Source: an uncultured Bacilli bacterium
GTDB lineage: Bacteria > Bacillota_I > Bacilli_A > RF39 > UBA660
Reading direction: 5' to 3'
NCBI GenBank assembly: GCA_910587745.1
Contig: CAJUNE010000006.1
Span: forward strand, 1-50,845
DNA: 50,845 nt
Positions 26,116-33,666 of the stretch are shown in pieces. A program made the translations under genes and the position numbers. The notes beneath the pieces were generated by a model, which searched no databases, was not told the DNA's origin, and saw nothing but the letters and a program-made list of their open reading frames with translations. Numbering within the stretch: position 1 is the first letter of the stretch; each line of letters starts with the position of its first letter.

Positions 26116-28126
26116 GTATTATTTGGAGAATTTAGATTGTGCTAATTGTGCAAAGAAAATAGAAAATACTATTAGCAAAAGTGAAGGCTTTAAAGATGTA
26201 GTTGTTAATTTTAATACTTTAACTTTAAGCTTTAAATCTGATTTAGATGAACCATTTAGAGAAGTTGTTAAAATTATTAAAAAAATAGAACCTGATACAA
26301 GAGTTTATCAAGAAAAAAATAGTAATACAAAGAATGATTATGAACTTGTAAGATTTATACTAGCTATTATTACTTTAGGGTTGTCTTTATTAATTAAAAT
26401 AGACATTTTAAGTGATATATTTCTTATTGTTTCTTATGGGTTATTATTATATAAGACGATGATTAAAGCATTTAAAAAAATAATTAAGTCACATAATATT
26501 GATGAAAATTTACTTATAACTATTTCAGGAATAGGCGCTTATATTCTAGGAGAACATATGGAAGGCTTAATGGTTATTATGCTTTATGTGATAGGTAAAA
26601 TATTAGAAGAAAAAGCTGTTAATAAAAGTAGAAGAGGGATAGAAGAATTACTTTCTTTAAAAGTAGAGAAAGCTAATTTAAAAGTAAATGATACTATTAA
26701 AGAAGTTAAATCAGAAGAACTTAATATTGGAGATATAATTGTCGTTAGAAAAGGCGAATCAATACCTGTTGATGGGATTGTAACTAAAGGAAATACTATG
26801 CTTGATACTTCTAGTTTAACGGGTGAGGCAGCACTTCAAAACATAAAGGTAGGAGATAAAGTATTATCGGGTTCTATTAATAAGGGTGAAGTAATTTTAA
26901 TAGAAGTTACCCATAAATATGTTGATAGTACCATATATAAAATACTTGATTTAACTATTAATGCAACAAATAATAAAGCTAAAACAGAAACAAGAGTTTC
27001 AAGAATTGCTAGTTTTTATACACCAATAGTTTTATTAATAGCTATTTTAATTAGTGTTATATTACCATTATTTTTTGATGTAAGTTTTAATGATGCAATA
27101 TATAGAGCTTTAACATTTTTAGTTATAAGTTGTCCTTGTGCAATGGCTATTTCTGTTCCTCTTAGTTATTTTGCAGGGATAGGAATTGCTAGTAAAAATA
27201 AAATACTTGTTAAAGGTAGTAATTATTTAGATGAGGTCTTACATGTAGATACAGTTGTATTTGATAAAACAGGAACACTGACATCAGGCTCTTTTCACTT
27301 AGATAAAATAAATGTTTTTGATAAAAAATATAAGAGAGAAGATATCCTAGAACTTGTAGCTTTAGGGGAATCATATTCAACACATCCGATAGCTAAATTA
27401 ATTTTAAATGAGTTTAAAAATGAATTAGATGTAAAAGTAGTTAAAGAATTTAGAGAGATAGATGGTAAAGGAATAACTTATAAAATTAAAAATGATACTT
27501 TTAAAGTAGGTTCTTCTAGTTTTTGTAATACTAAAGAAGAGGGAAATATATTTGTTATGATTAATGATATATTAGTAGCTAGTTTTATATTTCAAGATAA
27601 TGTTAAAGATAATGCTCAGGATGTAATTAATTTTTTAAGAAAAAGAAATATAGAAACTATTATGCTTACAGGGGATAATGAATCTTTTGCTAAATTAGTT
27701 AGTGAAAAAGTTAATATAGATAAATATTATGCAGAATTATTACCTAATGAAAAGTATCTTAAATTACAAGATTTAAAAGAAAAGCATCATGTTATGTTTG
27801 TAGGAGATGGTATTAATGATGCTCCTAGTTTAGCATTTTCTAATGTAGGTATTTCAATGGGGAGTGTGGGGTCAAGTAGCGCTATAGAAGCTAGTGATAT
27901 TGTAATTATGAATGATGATCTTTCTAATATTATAAATTTATTTAAAATAGCGCAAAAAACTAATTTAATTGTTAATATGAACTTATTACTAGCTATAAGT
28001 ATAAAAGTATTTATTTTAGGTTTAGCAACATTTGGTCTTACTAGTATGTGGGCTGCAGTTTTTGCCGATACAGGTCTTACTTTGCTTACTATTTTAAATA
28101 GTCTTAGAATTCTTAAAATAAAATAA
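26099..28126 (+). CDS. cadA: P1B-type heavy-metal-exporting ATPase (Zn/Cd/Pb)
   Basis: 675 residues from ATG 26099, inside the end of the repressor gene; a TTG at 26087 is less likely. Exports metal ions across the membrane using ATP. It has one N-terminal HMA domain with CANC (Cys14, Cys17), a TGEA actuator motif, the transport-site CPC (Cys345-Pro-Cys347), the phosphorylated Asp389 in DKTGTLT, TGDN, and GDGINDAP. The last membrane helix has FADTGLTLL, the Asp-x-Gly feature of Zn/Cd/Pb pumps (P1B-2) rather than copper pumps. Context with the CadC-type repressor supports the same substrate range. Confidence 0.9.
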   Translation: MLKNYKYYLENLDCANCAKKIENTISKSEGFKDVVVNFNTLTLSFKSDLDEPFREVVKIIKKIEPDTRVYQEKNSNTKNDYELVRFILAIITLGLSLLIKIDILSDIFLIVSYGLLLYKTMIKAFKKIIKSHNIDENLLITISGIGAYILGEHMEGLMVIMLYVIGKILEEKAVNKSRRGIEELLSLKVEKANLKVNDTIKEVKSEELNIGDIIVVRKGESIPVDGIVTKGNTMLDTSSLTGEAALQNIKVGDKVLSGSINKGEVILIEVTHKYVDSTIYKILDLTINATNNKAKTETRVSRIASFYTPIVLLIAILISVILPLFFDVSFNDAIYRALTFLVISCPCAMAISVPLSYFAGIGIASKNKILVKGSNYLDEVLHVDTVVFDKTGTLTSGSFHLDKINVFDKKYKREDILELVALGESYSTHPIAKLILNEFKNELDVKVVKEFREIDGKGITYKIKNDTFKVGSSSFCNTKEEGNIFVMINDILVASFIFQDNVKDNAQDVINFLRKRNIETIMLTGDNESFAKLVSEKVNIDKYYAELLPNEKYLKLQDLKEKHHVMFVGDGINDAPSLAFSNVGISMGSVGSSSAIEASDIVIMNDDLSNIINLFKIAQKTNLIVNMNLLLAISIKVFILGLATFGLTSMWAAVFADTGLTLLTILNSLRILKIK

Positions 28127-28139
28127 TTTATAAGTGCTA

Positions 28140-28171
28140 AAAAGTGTAAAGATTGTGGCTTTATACTTTTT
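28140..28171 (+). terminator. cadA terminator
   Basis: Twelve-pair stem: AAAAGTGTAAAG (28140-28151) with CTTTATACTTTT (28159-28170), then more T. The parC extended -10 (TG-G-TAAAAT, 28176-28184) follows directly. Confidence 0.75.
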
Positions 28172-28175
28172 TTTA

Positions 28176-28184
28176 TGGTAAAAT
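28176..28184 (+). promoter_or_regulatory. Extended -10 promoter of parC
   Basis: TG (28176-28177), G, TAAAAT (28179-28184), directly after the terminator T run; no clear -35 box. Confidence 0.5.
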
Positions 28185-28202
28185 ATTGGAAGGTGAGTAT
28201 AA

Positions 28203-30698
28203 ATGGAAGATGTACTAAAAAGAATTGAAGATTATGCTTTAGAAGAAATTATGGGCGAAAGATTTGGTTCTTATGCTAAAGAAATAATTCAAGATAGAGC
28301 TATACCTGATGTACGTGATGGATTAAAACCAGTGCAAAGAAGAATTTTATTTGCTATGTATAAAGCTGGTTGGACTTATGATAAAAAGTATGTTAAGTGT
28401 GCGGCAACAGTTGGAGATGTTTTAGGTAAATACCATCCACATGGTGATTCTTCAGTGTATGATGCTATGGTACGTATGAGTCAGTGGTGGAAACAAAATG
28501 CTATTTTAGTTGATATGAAAGGAAATAATGGCTCTATGGATGGCGATGGGGCTGCTGCTTATCGTTATACAGAAGCTAGATTAGCAAAAATTAGTAATGA
28601 ACTTTTAGGGGACTTAGATAAAAATACAGTTAAATGGGCACCTAACTTTGATGATAGATTATTAGAACCTACTGTTCTTCCAGCTAAGTTTCCAAATTTA
28701 CTGGTTAATGGAACAATGGGAATTAGTGCAGGGTATGCAACCAATATTCCACCTCATAATCTTGGAGAAATTATAGATGCTACAATTAAGAGAATTGATT
28801 CACCTAATTGTTATTTAGATACAATTTTAGATATTGTAAAAGGACCTGACTTTCCAACTGGTGGTATTGCTTGTGGGATTGATGGCATTAGAGAAGCTTT
28901 TAAAACAGGTAAAGGTAGAGTAATTGTTAGATGTAAATATGATATTCAAAAAGAAAAAGGAAAAGAAAAAATAGTTATTACAGAAATACCTTATGATGTT
29001 AATAAAGCATTATTAGTAAATAGAATAGATGCAATTAGAATTGATAAAAAAATAGATGGTATGGCTGAAGTTCGTGATGAATCAGATAGAGAAGGGCTTC
29101 GTATTGTTATTGATTTAAAAGCGGGAGCTAATCGGGATTTAGTACTTAATTATTTATTTAAAAATACTGATTTACAAATATCTTATAATTATAATATGGT
29201 GGCTATTGTTAATAGAGTTCCTAAAACTTTGGGTATTTTAGAAATACTTGATGCTTATATAGCTCATCAAAGAGAAGTAATTACAGAACGTACTAAATTT
29301 GATTTAGCGCAATATGAAAAAAGAATGCATATTGTTGAAGGTTTAATTAAATGTCTTAGTATTTTAGATCAAGTTATTAAAACAATTAGAGCTAGTAAAA
29401 ATAAGAGTGATGCGATAAATAATTTAGTTAAAGAATATGATTTTTCAGGAGAACAAGCTAAAGCAATTGTCGAATTACAATTATATCGTTTAACTAATAC
29501 TGATGTTGTGGAACTACAAGAAGAAATGGAAAAACTAAAAAAATTAATTGAAGGTTTAAAAGCTATTTTAAGTGATGAAGAGGTTTTAAAATATGTAATG
29601 AAAAAAGAACTTAAAATACTTAAAAAAGAATATGAAATTCCTAGAAGAACACAAATAGAAGAAAAGATTCAAGAAATAAAACTTGATATGAAAGAAATGA
29701 TTCCAAAAGAAAATGTAGTCGTAGTTGTTACTAATGAAGGCTATGTTAAGAGAGTTAGTAGTAAAAGTTATGCAGCTAGTACAGAAGATACAACATTAAA
29801 ACCAGGTGATTTTGTAACAGGTTTGTATGAATGTACAACCCTAGATACTATTATGATATTTACAAATTTAGGTAATTATTTATTTATTCCAGTTTATAAA
29901 ATTCCAGAAATGAAATGGAAAGAACTAGGAAAACATGTTAATAATGTGGTTATGCTTAATACTGATGAAAAAGTTATCGCTTCATTTATTTATAATAAAA
30001 AAGATACTTTAGTATTTGCTAGTAAACTTGGTATGGCTAAGAGAACTAAAATGGTTGATTATGAAGTGGCTAGATGTGCTAAACCAATGGTAGCAATGAA
30101 ACTTAAAAGTGATGATGAACTTGTTAATGTAGAAATTGATACAGGTAATATTGTTTTAGTAAGTGAAAATGGTTATTACTTAAACTTTAAATCAGAAGAA
30201 CTTCCAATAGTGGGAGCGAAAGCTAGTGGGGTAAAAGGAATAAATTTAAAAGATGATATACTTGTTAGTTTAACTACTTATAATGAGAAACAAGAATATA
30301 TTACTTTATTTACAGATAATAAAACGGCTAAAAGAATTAAAATAACTGATTTAGAAAGGCACACAAGAGCTAAAAAAGGCAGTACAATTTTAAAGAAAAC
30401 GAAAACGGTTACTTATAAAGTATTAAATGTTTTTGCTACTTCGGCAAGAGATTTAGTTTTAACAAAAGCAGATAGTGAAATTAATATTTTTAAGAATAGT
30501 GATATTACTATTATGGATTTAGCTTCTACTGGTTCAAGTATTAGTAAATATAAACTTGATTTAGCAAGAAAAGTTTCAATTAAAGAAAATATTAAAGAAG
30601 ATAAAGAAATAATACAGGAAGAAGTAAATATAGAACAAATACAAGAAGAAACTAAAGCTATGTCAATGGAAGACTTTCTGGATGATTTTAAAATATAA
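28203..30698 (+). CDS. parC: DNA topoisomerase IV subunit A
   Basis: DNA-cleaving subunit of topoisomerase IV, partner of parE. 831 residues from ATG 28203 with GGAAGGTGAG upstream. The winged-helix part has PDVRDGLKPVQRRIL and the quinolone-determining HPHGDSSVYDAMV, in which the E. coli ParC Ser80 position is Ser and Glu84 is Asp, neither a known resistance change. The catalytic Tyr is in AAYRYTEARL. The C-terminal third is the DNA-wrapping beta-propeller. The last 45 residues are acidic (KEDKEIIQEEVNIEQIQEE in part). Its own promoter follows the cadA terminator, so it is not in an operon with parE here. Confidence 0.95.
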   Translation: MEDVLKRIEDYALEEIMGERFGSYAKEIIQDRAIPDVRDGLKPVQRRILFAMYKAGWTYDKKYVKCAATVGDVLGKYHPHGDSSVYDAMVRMSQWWKQNAILVDMKGNNGSMDGDGAAAYRYTEARLAKISNELLGDLDKNTVKWAPNFDDRLLEPTVLPAKFPNLLVNGTMGISAGYATNIPPHNLGEIIDATIKRIDSPNCYLDTILDIVKGPDFPTGGIACGIDGIREAFKTGKGRVIVRCKYDIQKEKGKEKIVITEIPYDVNKALLVNRIDAIRIDKKIDGMAEVRDESDREGLRIVIDLKAGANRDLVLNYLFKNTDLQISYNYNMVAIVNRVPKTLGILEILDAYIAHQREVITERTKFDLAQYEKRMHIVEGLIKCLSILDQVIKTIRASKNKSDAINNLVKEYDFSGEQAKAIVELQLYRLTNTDVVELQEEMEKLKKLIEGLKAILSDEEVLKYVMKKELKILKKEYEIPRRTQIEEKIQEIKLDMKEMIPKENVVVVVTNEGYVKRVSSKSYAASTEDTTLKPGDFVTGLYECTTLDTIMIFTNLGNYLFIPVYKIPEMKWKELGKHVNNVVMLNTDEKVIASFIYNKKDTLVFASKLGMAKRTKMVDYEVARCAKPMVAMKLKSDDELVNVEIDTGNIVLVSENGYYLNFKSEELPIVGAKASGVKGINLKDDILVSLTTYNEKQEYITLFTDNKTAKRIKITDLERHTRAKKGSTILKKTKTVTYKVLNVFATSARDLVLTKADSEINIFKNSDITIMDLASTGSSISKYKLDLARKVSIKENIKEDKEIIQEEVNIEQIQEETKAMSMEDFLDDFKI

Positions 30699-30722
30699 AT
30701 AAGGATTATTCCTTATTTTTTG
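30697..30722 (+). terminator. parC terminator
   Basis: Perfect nine-pair stem: AAATAAGGA (30697-30705) with TCCTTATTT (30710-30718), then T. Confidence 0.75.
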
Positions 30723-30767
30723 TTTATAAAATAATGTTAATTAAAATCACAAAATTTAACTATTATG

Positions 30768-30796
30768 TTGAACTTTTATCAATATTGTTGTATACT
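30768..30796 (+). promoter_or_regulatory. Sigma-A promoter of the surface gene
   Basis: TTGAAC (30768-30773), 17 bases, TATACT (30791-30796). The -10 and following TAGA are shared with the promoter at 50736-50764. Confidence 0.75.
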
Positions 30797-30827
30797 AGAA
30801 ATATATAATATAAAAATACAACAAAGT

Positions 30828-30861
30828 AAGTTTTGGCAAGTTTTGTCGAAGGTAATGAAAA
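30828..30861 (+). promoter_or_regulatory. Conserved leader element with Spo0A-type box (copy 1)
   Basis: This 34-base block matches the one at 50791-50824 at 32 of 34 positions. It contains TGTCGAA (30844-30850), the 0A-box consensus, and a weaker TGGCAAG (30834-30840) exactly 10 bases upstream, on the direct repeat AGTTTTG. It lies about 35-65 bases downstream of the -10 box, a position suited to repression. Confidence 0.55.
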
Positions 30862-30906
30862 TTTTTATTTGTTGTATTAAAATGGTGAGAGTAAAGGAAG
30901 AATATT

Positions 30907-32382
30907 ATGAATAATAAGAATAAAACTTTAATAATGGTAGTGGGAATACTTTTAATAATGATAATGGGAGTATCTTTTGCTTACTTTGCAGTTGGAGTGA
31001 ATATTAGTGGTAATGGATCAAATACTAATTTGGGCACAGGGAATTTTCCTTTGGTACAATATGATGCTGGAGATTCTAAACTTTTAAAAGATAATTTAAT
31101 GCCTAAAGATATTATAACAAAGAATTTTAAAGTTATAGTAACACCAACAAAAGATGTAAAGGAAGTTACTTATAGAATTTATATAGATATTGTAGATAAT
31201 ACTTTTGTAAAATGTACAGACGATAATTATGATGAAGTAACAAATATATGTGAAAAGAATGCTAATGAATTAGTATATAGATTAAAAGATAATAATGGAA
31301 ATGTTATAAAAGAAGGAGATTTAACTGGAAGTAGTGGGCAAATAGAAGTAGTAAGAGACACTAAAACACAAGAGGCAAGAACAGAATATGAATATACAAT
31401 AGAAATAGAATTTGTTGATACCAATAAAGATCAAAATCATAATGCTAATAAAACTTTTAATGGTGGAATAAAAGTAGAATTTGCAGAAAAAGCAAAAACA
31501 ATAAATGATATAATAGCAAGCTTAAATACAAAAACAGAACAACCAGACTTTAGTCAAATAGCAACAACAGATGAAGGGGTATATAAAGTTTCAGATGGGA
31601 TGTATGGTGGTTATTCATACTACTGGAGAGGCGCAGTAACAAACAACTATGTAAAGTTTGCTAATAAGTGTTGGAGAATAGTTCGAATTAATGGAGATGG
31701 ATCAATGCGTTTAATCTATGATGGGACAACATGTCATGCTAACGGAACAAATACAACCGAGAACTTAGCAGTAACAAATCAAGCATATAATCCTTCATAT
31801 GACAGCTCAGAGTATGTAGGATATACTTATACATTAGGAAGTCAAAGAACAACAAGCGGAACAGCATCGAATTTAAAAATACAAAATGAAACATGGTATA
31901 ATAACAATCTAGCTAGCTATGCTAGTAAGATAGCAGAAGGAAAGTATTGTAATGATAGGGATGTAGCATCAGGATATAGTTGGAGTTCACAACCATCAAG
32001 TGACTTTTACTATGTTGGATACGATCGTTCAGGAGTAAATAATGAATCAAGTATAAGTCCGACATTAAGCTGTCCCTTAGGAGATGTATACACATTACAA
32101 GTAGGAGCAATAACAATGGATGAAGTAGTAATGGCAGGAGGAAAATGGGGAACGGCAAACAGTTCTTACTACCTATACAATGGACAAAACTACTGGACCA
32201 TGTCTCCGTGTCGCTGGTATAGTAGTGGCTATGCTCGCGTGTTCTTTGTGTATTCGAACGGCTCCTTCAACAACAACAACGTGAACAATGCTAATCTTGG
32301 CATGCGCCCAGTAATAAATTTAAGTTCAGATATTACTTTAGTGGGAAATGGAGCTATTAATGATCCATATGAAGTTATTTAA
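30907..32382 (+). CDS. Surface protein: TasA/SipW-type N-terminus, DGR-like variable C-terminus
   Basis: 491 residues from ATG 30907 with AAGGAAG 6 bases upstream. A hydrophobic segment (about residues 7-28) ends in VSFAYFAV, the AYF pattern of SipW-processed TasA/camelysin-type exports. A TasA-like beta-sandwich follows (to about 195). The second half is shared with the partial gene at 1-1148: YYWRGAVTNNY, CWRIVRINGDG, DEVVMAGG, NYWTMSP, RPVINL. Residues 433-467 form a hypervariable-looking segment of AAC-rich, GC-rich codons ending GSFNNNNVNNANLGMRPV, as in diversity-generating retroelement targets. No reverse transcriptase is nearby. Cell-surface or fibre protein; ligand unknown. Confidence 0.78.
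   Translation: MNNKNKTLIMVVGILLIMIMGVSFAYFAVGVNISGNGSNTNLGTGNFPLVQYDAGDSKLLKDNLMPKDIITKNFKVIVTPTKDVKEVTYRIYIDIVDNTFVKCTDDNYDEVTNICEKNANELVYRLKDNNGNVIKEGDLTGSSGQIEVVRDTKTQEARTEYEYTIEIEFVDTNKDQNHNANKTFNGGIKVEFAEKAKTINDIIASLNTKTEQPDFSQIATTDEGVYKVSDGMYGGYSYYWRGAVTNNYVKFANKCWRIVRINGDGSMRLIYDGTTCHANGTNTTENLAVTNQAYNPSYDSSEYVGYTYTLGSQRTTSGTASNLKIQNETWYNNNLASYASKIAEGKYCNDRDVASGYSWSSQPSSDFYYVGYDRSGVNNESSISPTLSCPLGDVYTLQVGAITMDEVVMAGGKWGTANSSYYLYNGQNYWTMSPCRWYSSGYARVFFVYSNGSFNNNNVNNANLGMRPVINLSSDITLVGNGAINDPYEVI
32203..32307 (+). other. Candidate DGR variable region
   Basis: 35 codons (S433-R467): 28 end in C or T, 7 in G, none in A. GC is 51/105 (49%), against 20/75 (27%) in the rest of the gene downstream. 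Four AAC codons in a row at 32269-32280. The template repeat is not in the window. Confidence 0.6.
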
Positions 32383-32384
32383 TA

Positions 32385-32424
32385 ATTTGCCTATAATGCT
32401 TATCTTTTCTAGTTATAGGCAAAT
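32385..32424 (+). repeat. 12-bp perfect inverted repeat after the surface gene
   Basis: ATTTGCCTATAA (32385-32396) and TTATAGGCAAAT (32413-32424) with a 16-base loop and no T run of its own. It precedes a separate terminator. Confidence 0.7.
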
Positions 32425-32437
32425 ATTATAATACTAT

Positions 32438-32460
32438 AGAGAGTTATCTCTCTTTTTTTG
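32438..32460 (+). terminator. Surface gene terminator
   Basis: AGAGAG (32438-32443), TTAT loop, CTCTCT (32448-32453), then seven T. Confidence 0.8.
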
Positions 32461-32503
32461 TTTTATTTTCTTTCTTTTTTCATATAATTTAGTGGTGATA
32501 TTT

Positions 32504-32860
32504 ATGGACAAAAAAGATGCTTTTAAATCTTTTGCTAAAACTCATCCAGAACTTATAAATAGTATTAAATCTGGAGATACTTCATGGCAGAAGTTATATG
32601 AAATATATGATATATATGGGGAAGATGATAGAGCATGGAATACTTATTTTAATAAAAGTACAAATACATCTAATTCATCATCTTTTAGTGGAATTACAGA
32701 TATAGTTAAAAATATTGATATGGAAAGTGTACAAAAACATATTAATACCGCTCAAAAAGCTTTAGGTTTAGTTCAAGAATTAACGGGTAAAGGAGTTAGT
32801 GCTAGTGAAATAAAAACTCCAGTAACACCTAGACCTATTAATAAATTTTTTGAGGATTAA
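32504..32860 (+). CDS. ylbD: YlbD-like spore coat family protein
   Basis: 118 residues from ATG 32504, with GTGGTGAT upstream (an in-frame GTG at 32492 overlaps it). The N-terminal 50 residues (FKSFAKTHPELINSIKSGDTSW and WNTYF, partly quoted) follow the YlbD_coat pattern: phe-x-x-phe near the start, HPxL, a Lys/Ser-Gly turn, Trp, then acidic-Asp-Asp-Arg-x-Trp. In Bacillus YlbD is annotated as a putative coat protein and lies next to ylbE, exactly as here. The C-terminus is Pro/Lys-rich. The gene ends two bases before ylbE. Confidence 0.75.
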   Translation: MDKKDAFKSFAKTHPELINSIKSGDTSWQKLYEIYDIYGEDDRAWNTYFNKSTNTSNSSSFSGITDIVKNIDMESVQKHINTAQKALGLVQELTGKGVSASEIKTPVTPRPINKFFED

Positions 32861-32862
32861 TT

Positions 32863-33084
32863 ATGCAGATGAGGGTTTTATTAGAAATAAAGAAAGATAA
32901 GAAAATGTGGGATTTATTAAAACTTAATTCTTATTGGGTAAAGGGTTTAAATAGAGATTCTTCTAGTATAAAAAGATTTAAAGAAGATATGAAAGTTAAG
33001 TATAAACTTAGAACTACAGATAAAATAAGCGATGCGATAGATAATATTGATTTAATAAGCAATGTTCTTAGTGCTTTAAAATAA
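32863..33084 (+). CDS. ylbE: YlbE-like protein
   Basis: 73 residues from ATG 32863 (ATG 32869 also possible), GAGG upstream. Sequence pattern of the YlbE family: MRVLLEIKKDKKMWDLLKLN, SYWVKGLNRD, KYKLRTTDKISDAIDNI (partly quoted), close in spacing to Bacillus YlbE's QPYWYRRLSRNP region. Function unknown. The ylbD-ylbE pair is conserved in order. A terminator follows. Confidence 0.7.
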   Translation: MQMRVLLEIKKDKKMWDLLKLNSYWVKGLNRDSSSIKRFKEDMKVKYKLRTTDKISDAIDNIDLISNVLSALK

Positions 33085-33089
33085 AATTG

Positions 33090-33113
33090 GAGATTATGAC
33101 TAGTCTCTTTTTT
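33090..33113 (+). terminator. ylbE terminator
   Basis: GAGATT (33090-33095) pairs with AGTCTC (33102-33107) including one G-T pair, then a T run. TG-T-TATAAT of the next promoter follows at 33121-33129. Confidence 0.6.
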
Positions 33114-33120
33114 AATTTGT

Positions 33121-33129
33121 TGTTATAAT
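33121..33129 (+). promoter_or_regulatory. Extended -10 promoter of yqeGH-mutL
   Basis: TG (33121-33122), T, TATAAT (33124-33129); -35 box weak. Confidence 0.6.
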
Positions 33130-33147
33130 TATATAGAGGAGAAAGTT

Positions 33148-33666
33148 ATGGAAAAATTTATACCTGATATGTATCAAAAAAATATATATGATATTAATTA
33201 TGATTTGCTTAAGAAAAAAGGAATTAAATGTCTTTTATTTGATTTAGATAATACAATAGTACCTGTTAAAAGTGATAAACCTACTAAAAAAATAAAAGAG
33301 TTATTTGCTTATCTAGAGCGTGATTTTAAAGTTATAATTATATCTAATAGTAATAAAAAAAGATTAATACCTTTTAAAGAAGGATTAAATATAGATGTAG
33401 CATGTTCTAGTCGTAAACCATTTAAAAAGAAATATTTGAAAATAATGGATTTATATAATTTTAAAGATCATGAAATAGCTGCGATTGGTGATCAACTTCT
33501 AACTGATATATTGGGAGCTAATAGAATGGGTATAACTTCTATACTTATTAATCCGATTGGAGAATATGAAAAATTTGGAACTAAAATTAATAGATTTTTT
33601 GAAGGCTTTATTAAAAGACATTTAAAAAAGAAAAATATTTTAGTAAAAGGGGTTTATTATGAATAA
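33148..33666 (+). CDS. yqeG: YqeG-family HAD phosphatase
   Basis: 172 residues from ATG 33148 with GAGGAG upstream. HAD-superfamily subclass IIIA: motif I DLDNTIVPVK (about residues 31-40, nucleophile Asp), motif II SNSNKKR, and motif IV GDQLLTDILGANRMG (about 115-129). The catalytic residues are complete. The YqeG branch is related to phosphatidylglycerophosphate phosphatases; the substrate here is not shown. It overlaps yqeH by 8 bases; yqeG-yqeH is a conserved Bacillota pair. Confidence 0.9.
   Translation: MEKFIPDMYQKNIYDINYDLLKKKGIKCLLFDLDNTIVPVKSDKPTKKIKELFAYLERDFKVIIISNSNKKRLIPFKEGLNIDVACSSRKPFKKKYLKIMDLYNFKDHEIAAIGDQLLTDILGANRMGITSILINPIGEYEKFGTKINRFFEGFIKRHLKKKNILVKGVYYE

Noticed and set aside
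29468..29474. TGTCGAA inside parC
   Set aside because: Coding sequence only, no promoter or second box nearby; chance match.
28203..30698. Quinolone resistance in ParC
   Set aside because: Ser is present at position 80 and Asp at 84 (E. coli numbering), both acceptable wild-type residues.
31922..32158. Minus-strand open frame opposite the surface gene
   Set aside because: It lies wholly within a well-supported + strand gene, has no ribosome site or family match, and is low-complexity; a shadow frame.
32203..32307. High-GC patch as a sign of recent horizontal transfer
   Set aside because: The GC shift is confined to 35 codons between conserved motifs of the same domain, which fits local mutagenic replacement better than gene transfer.
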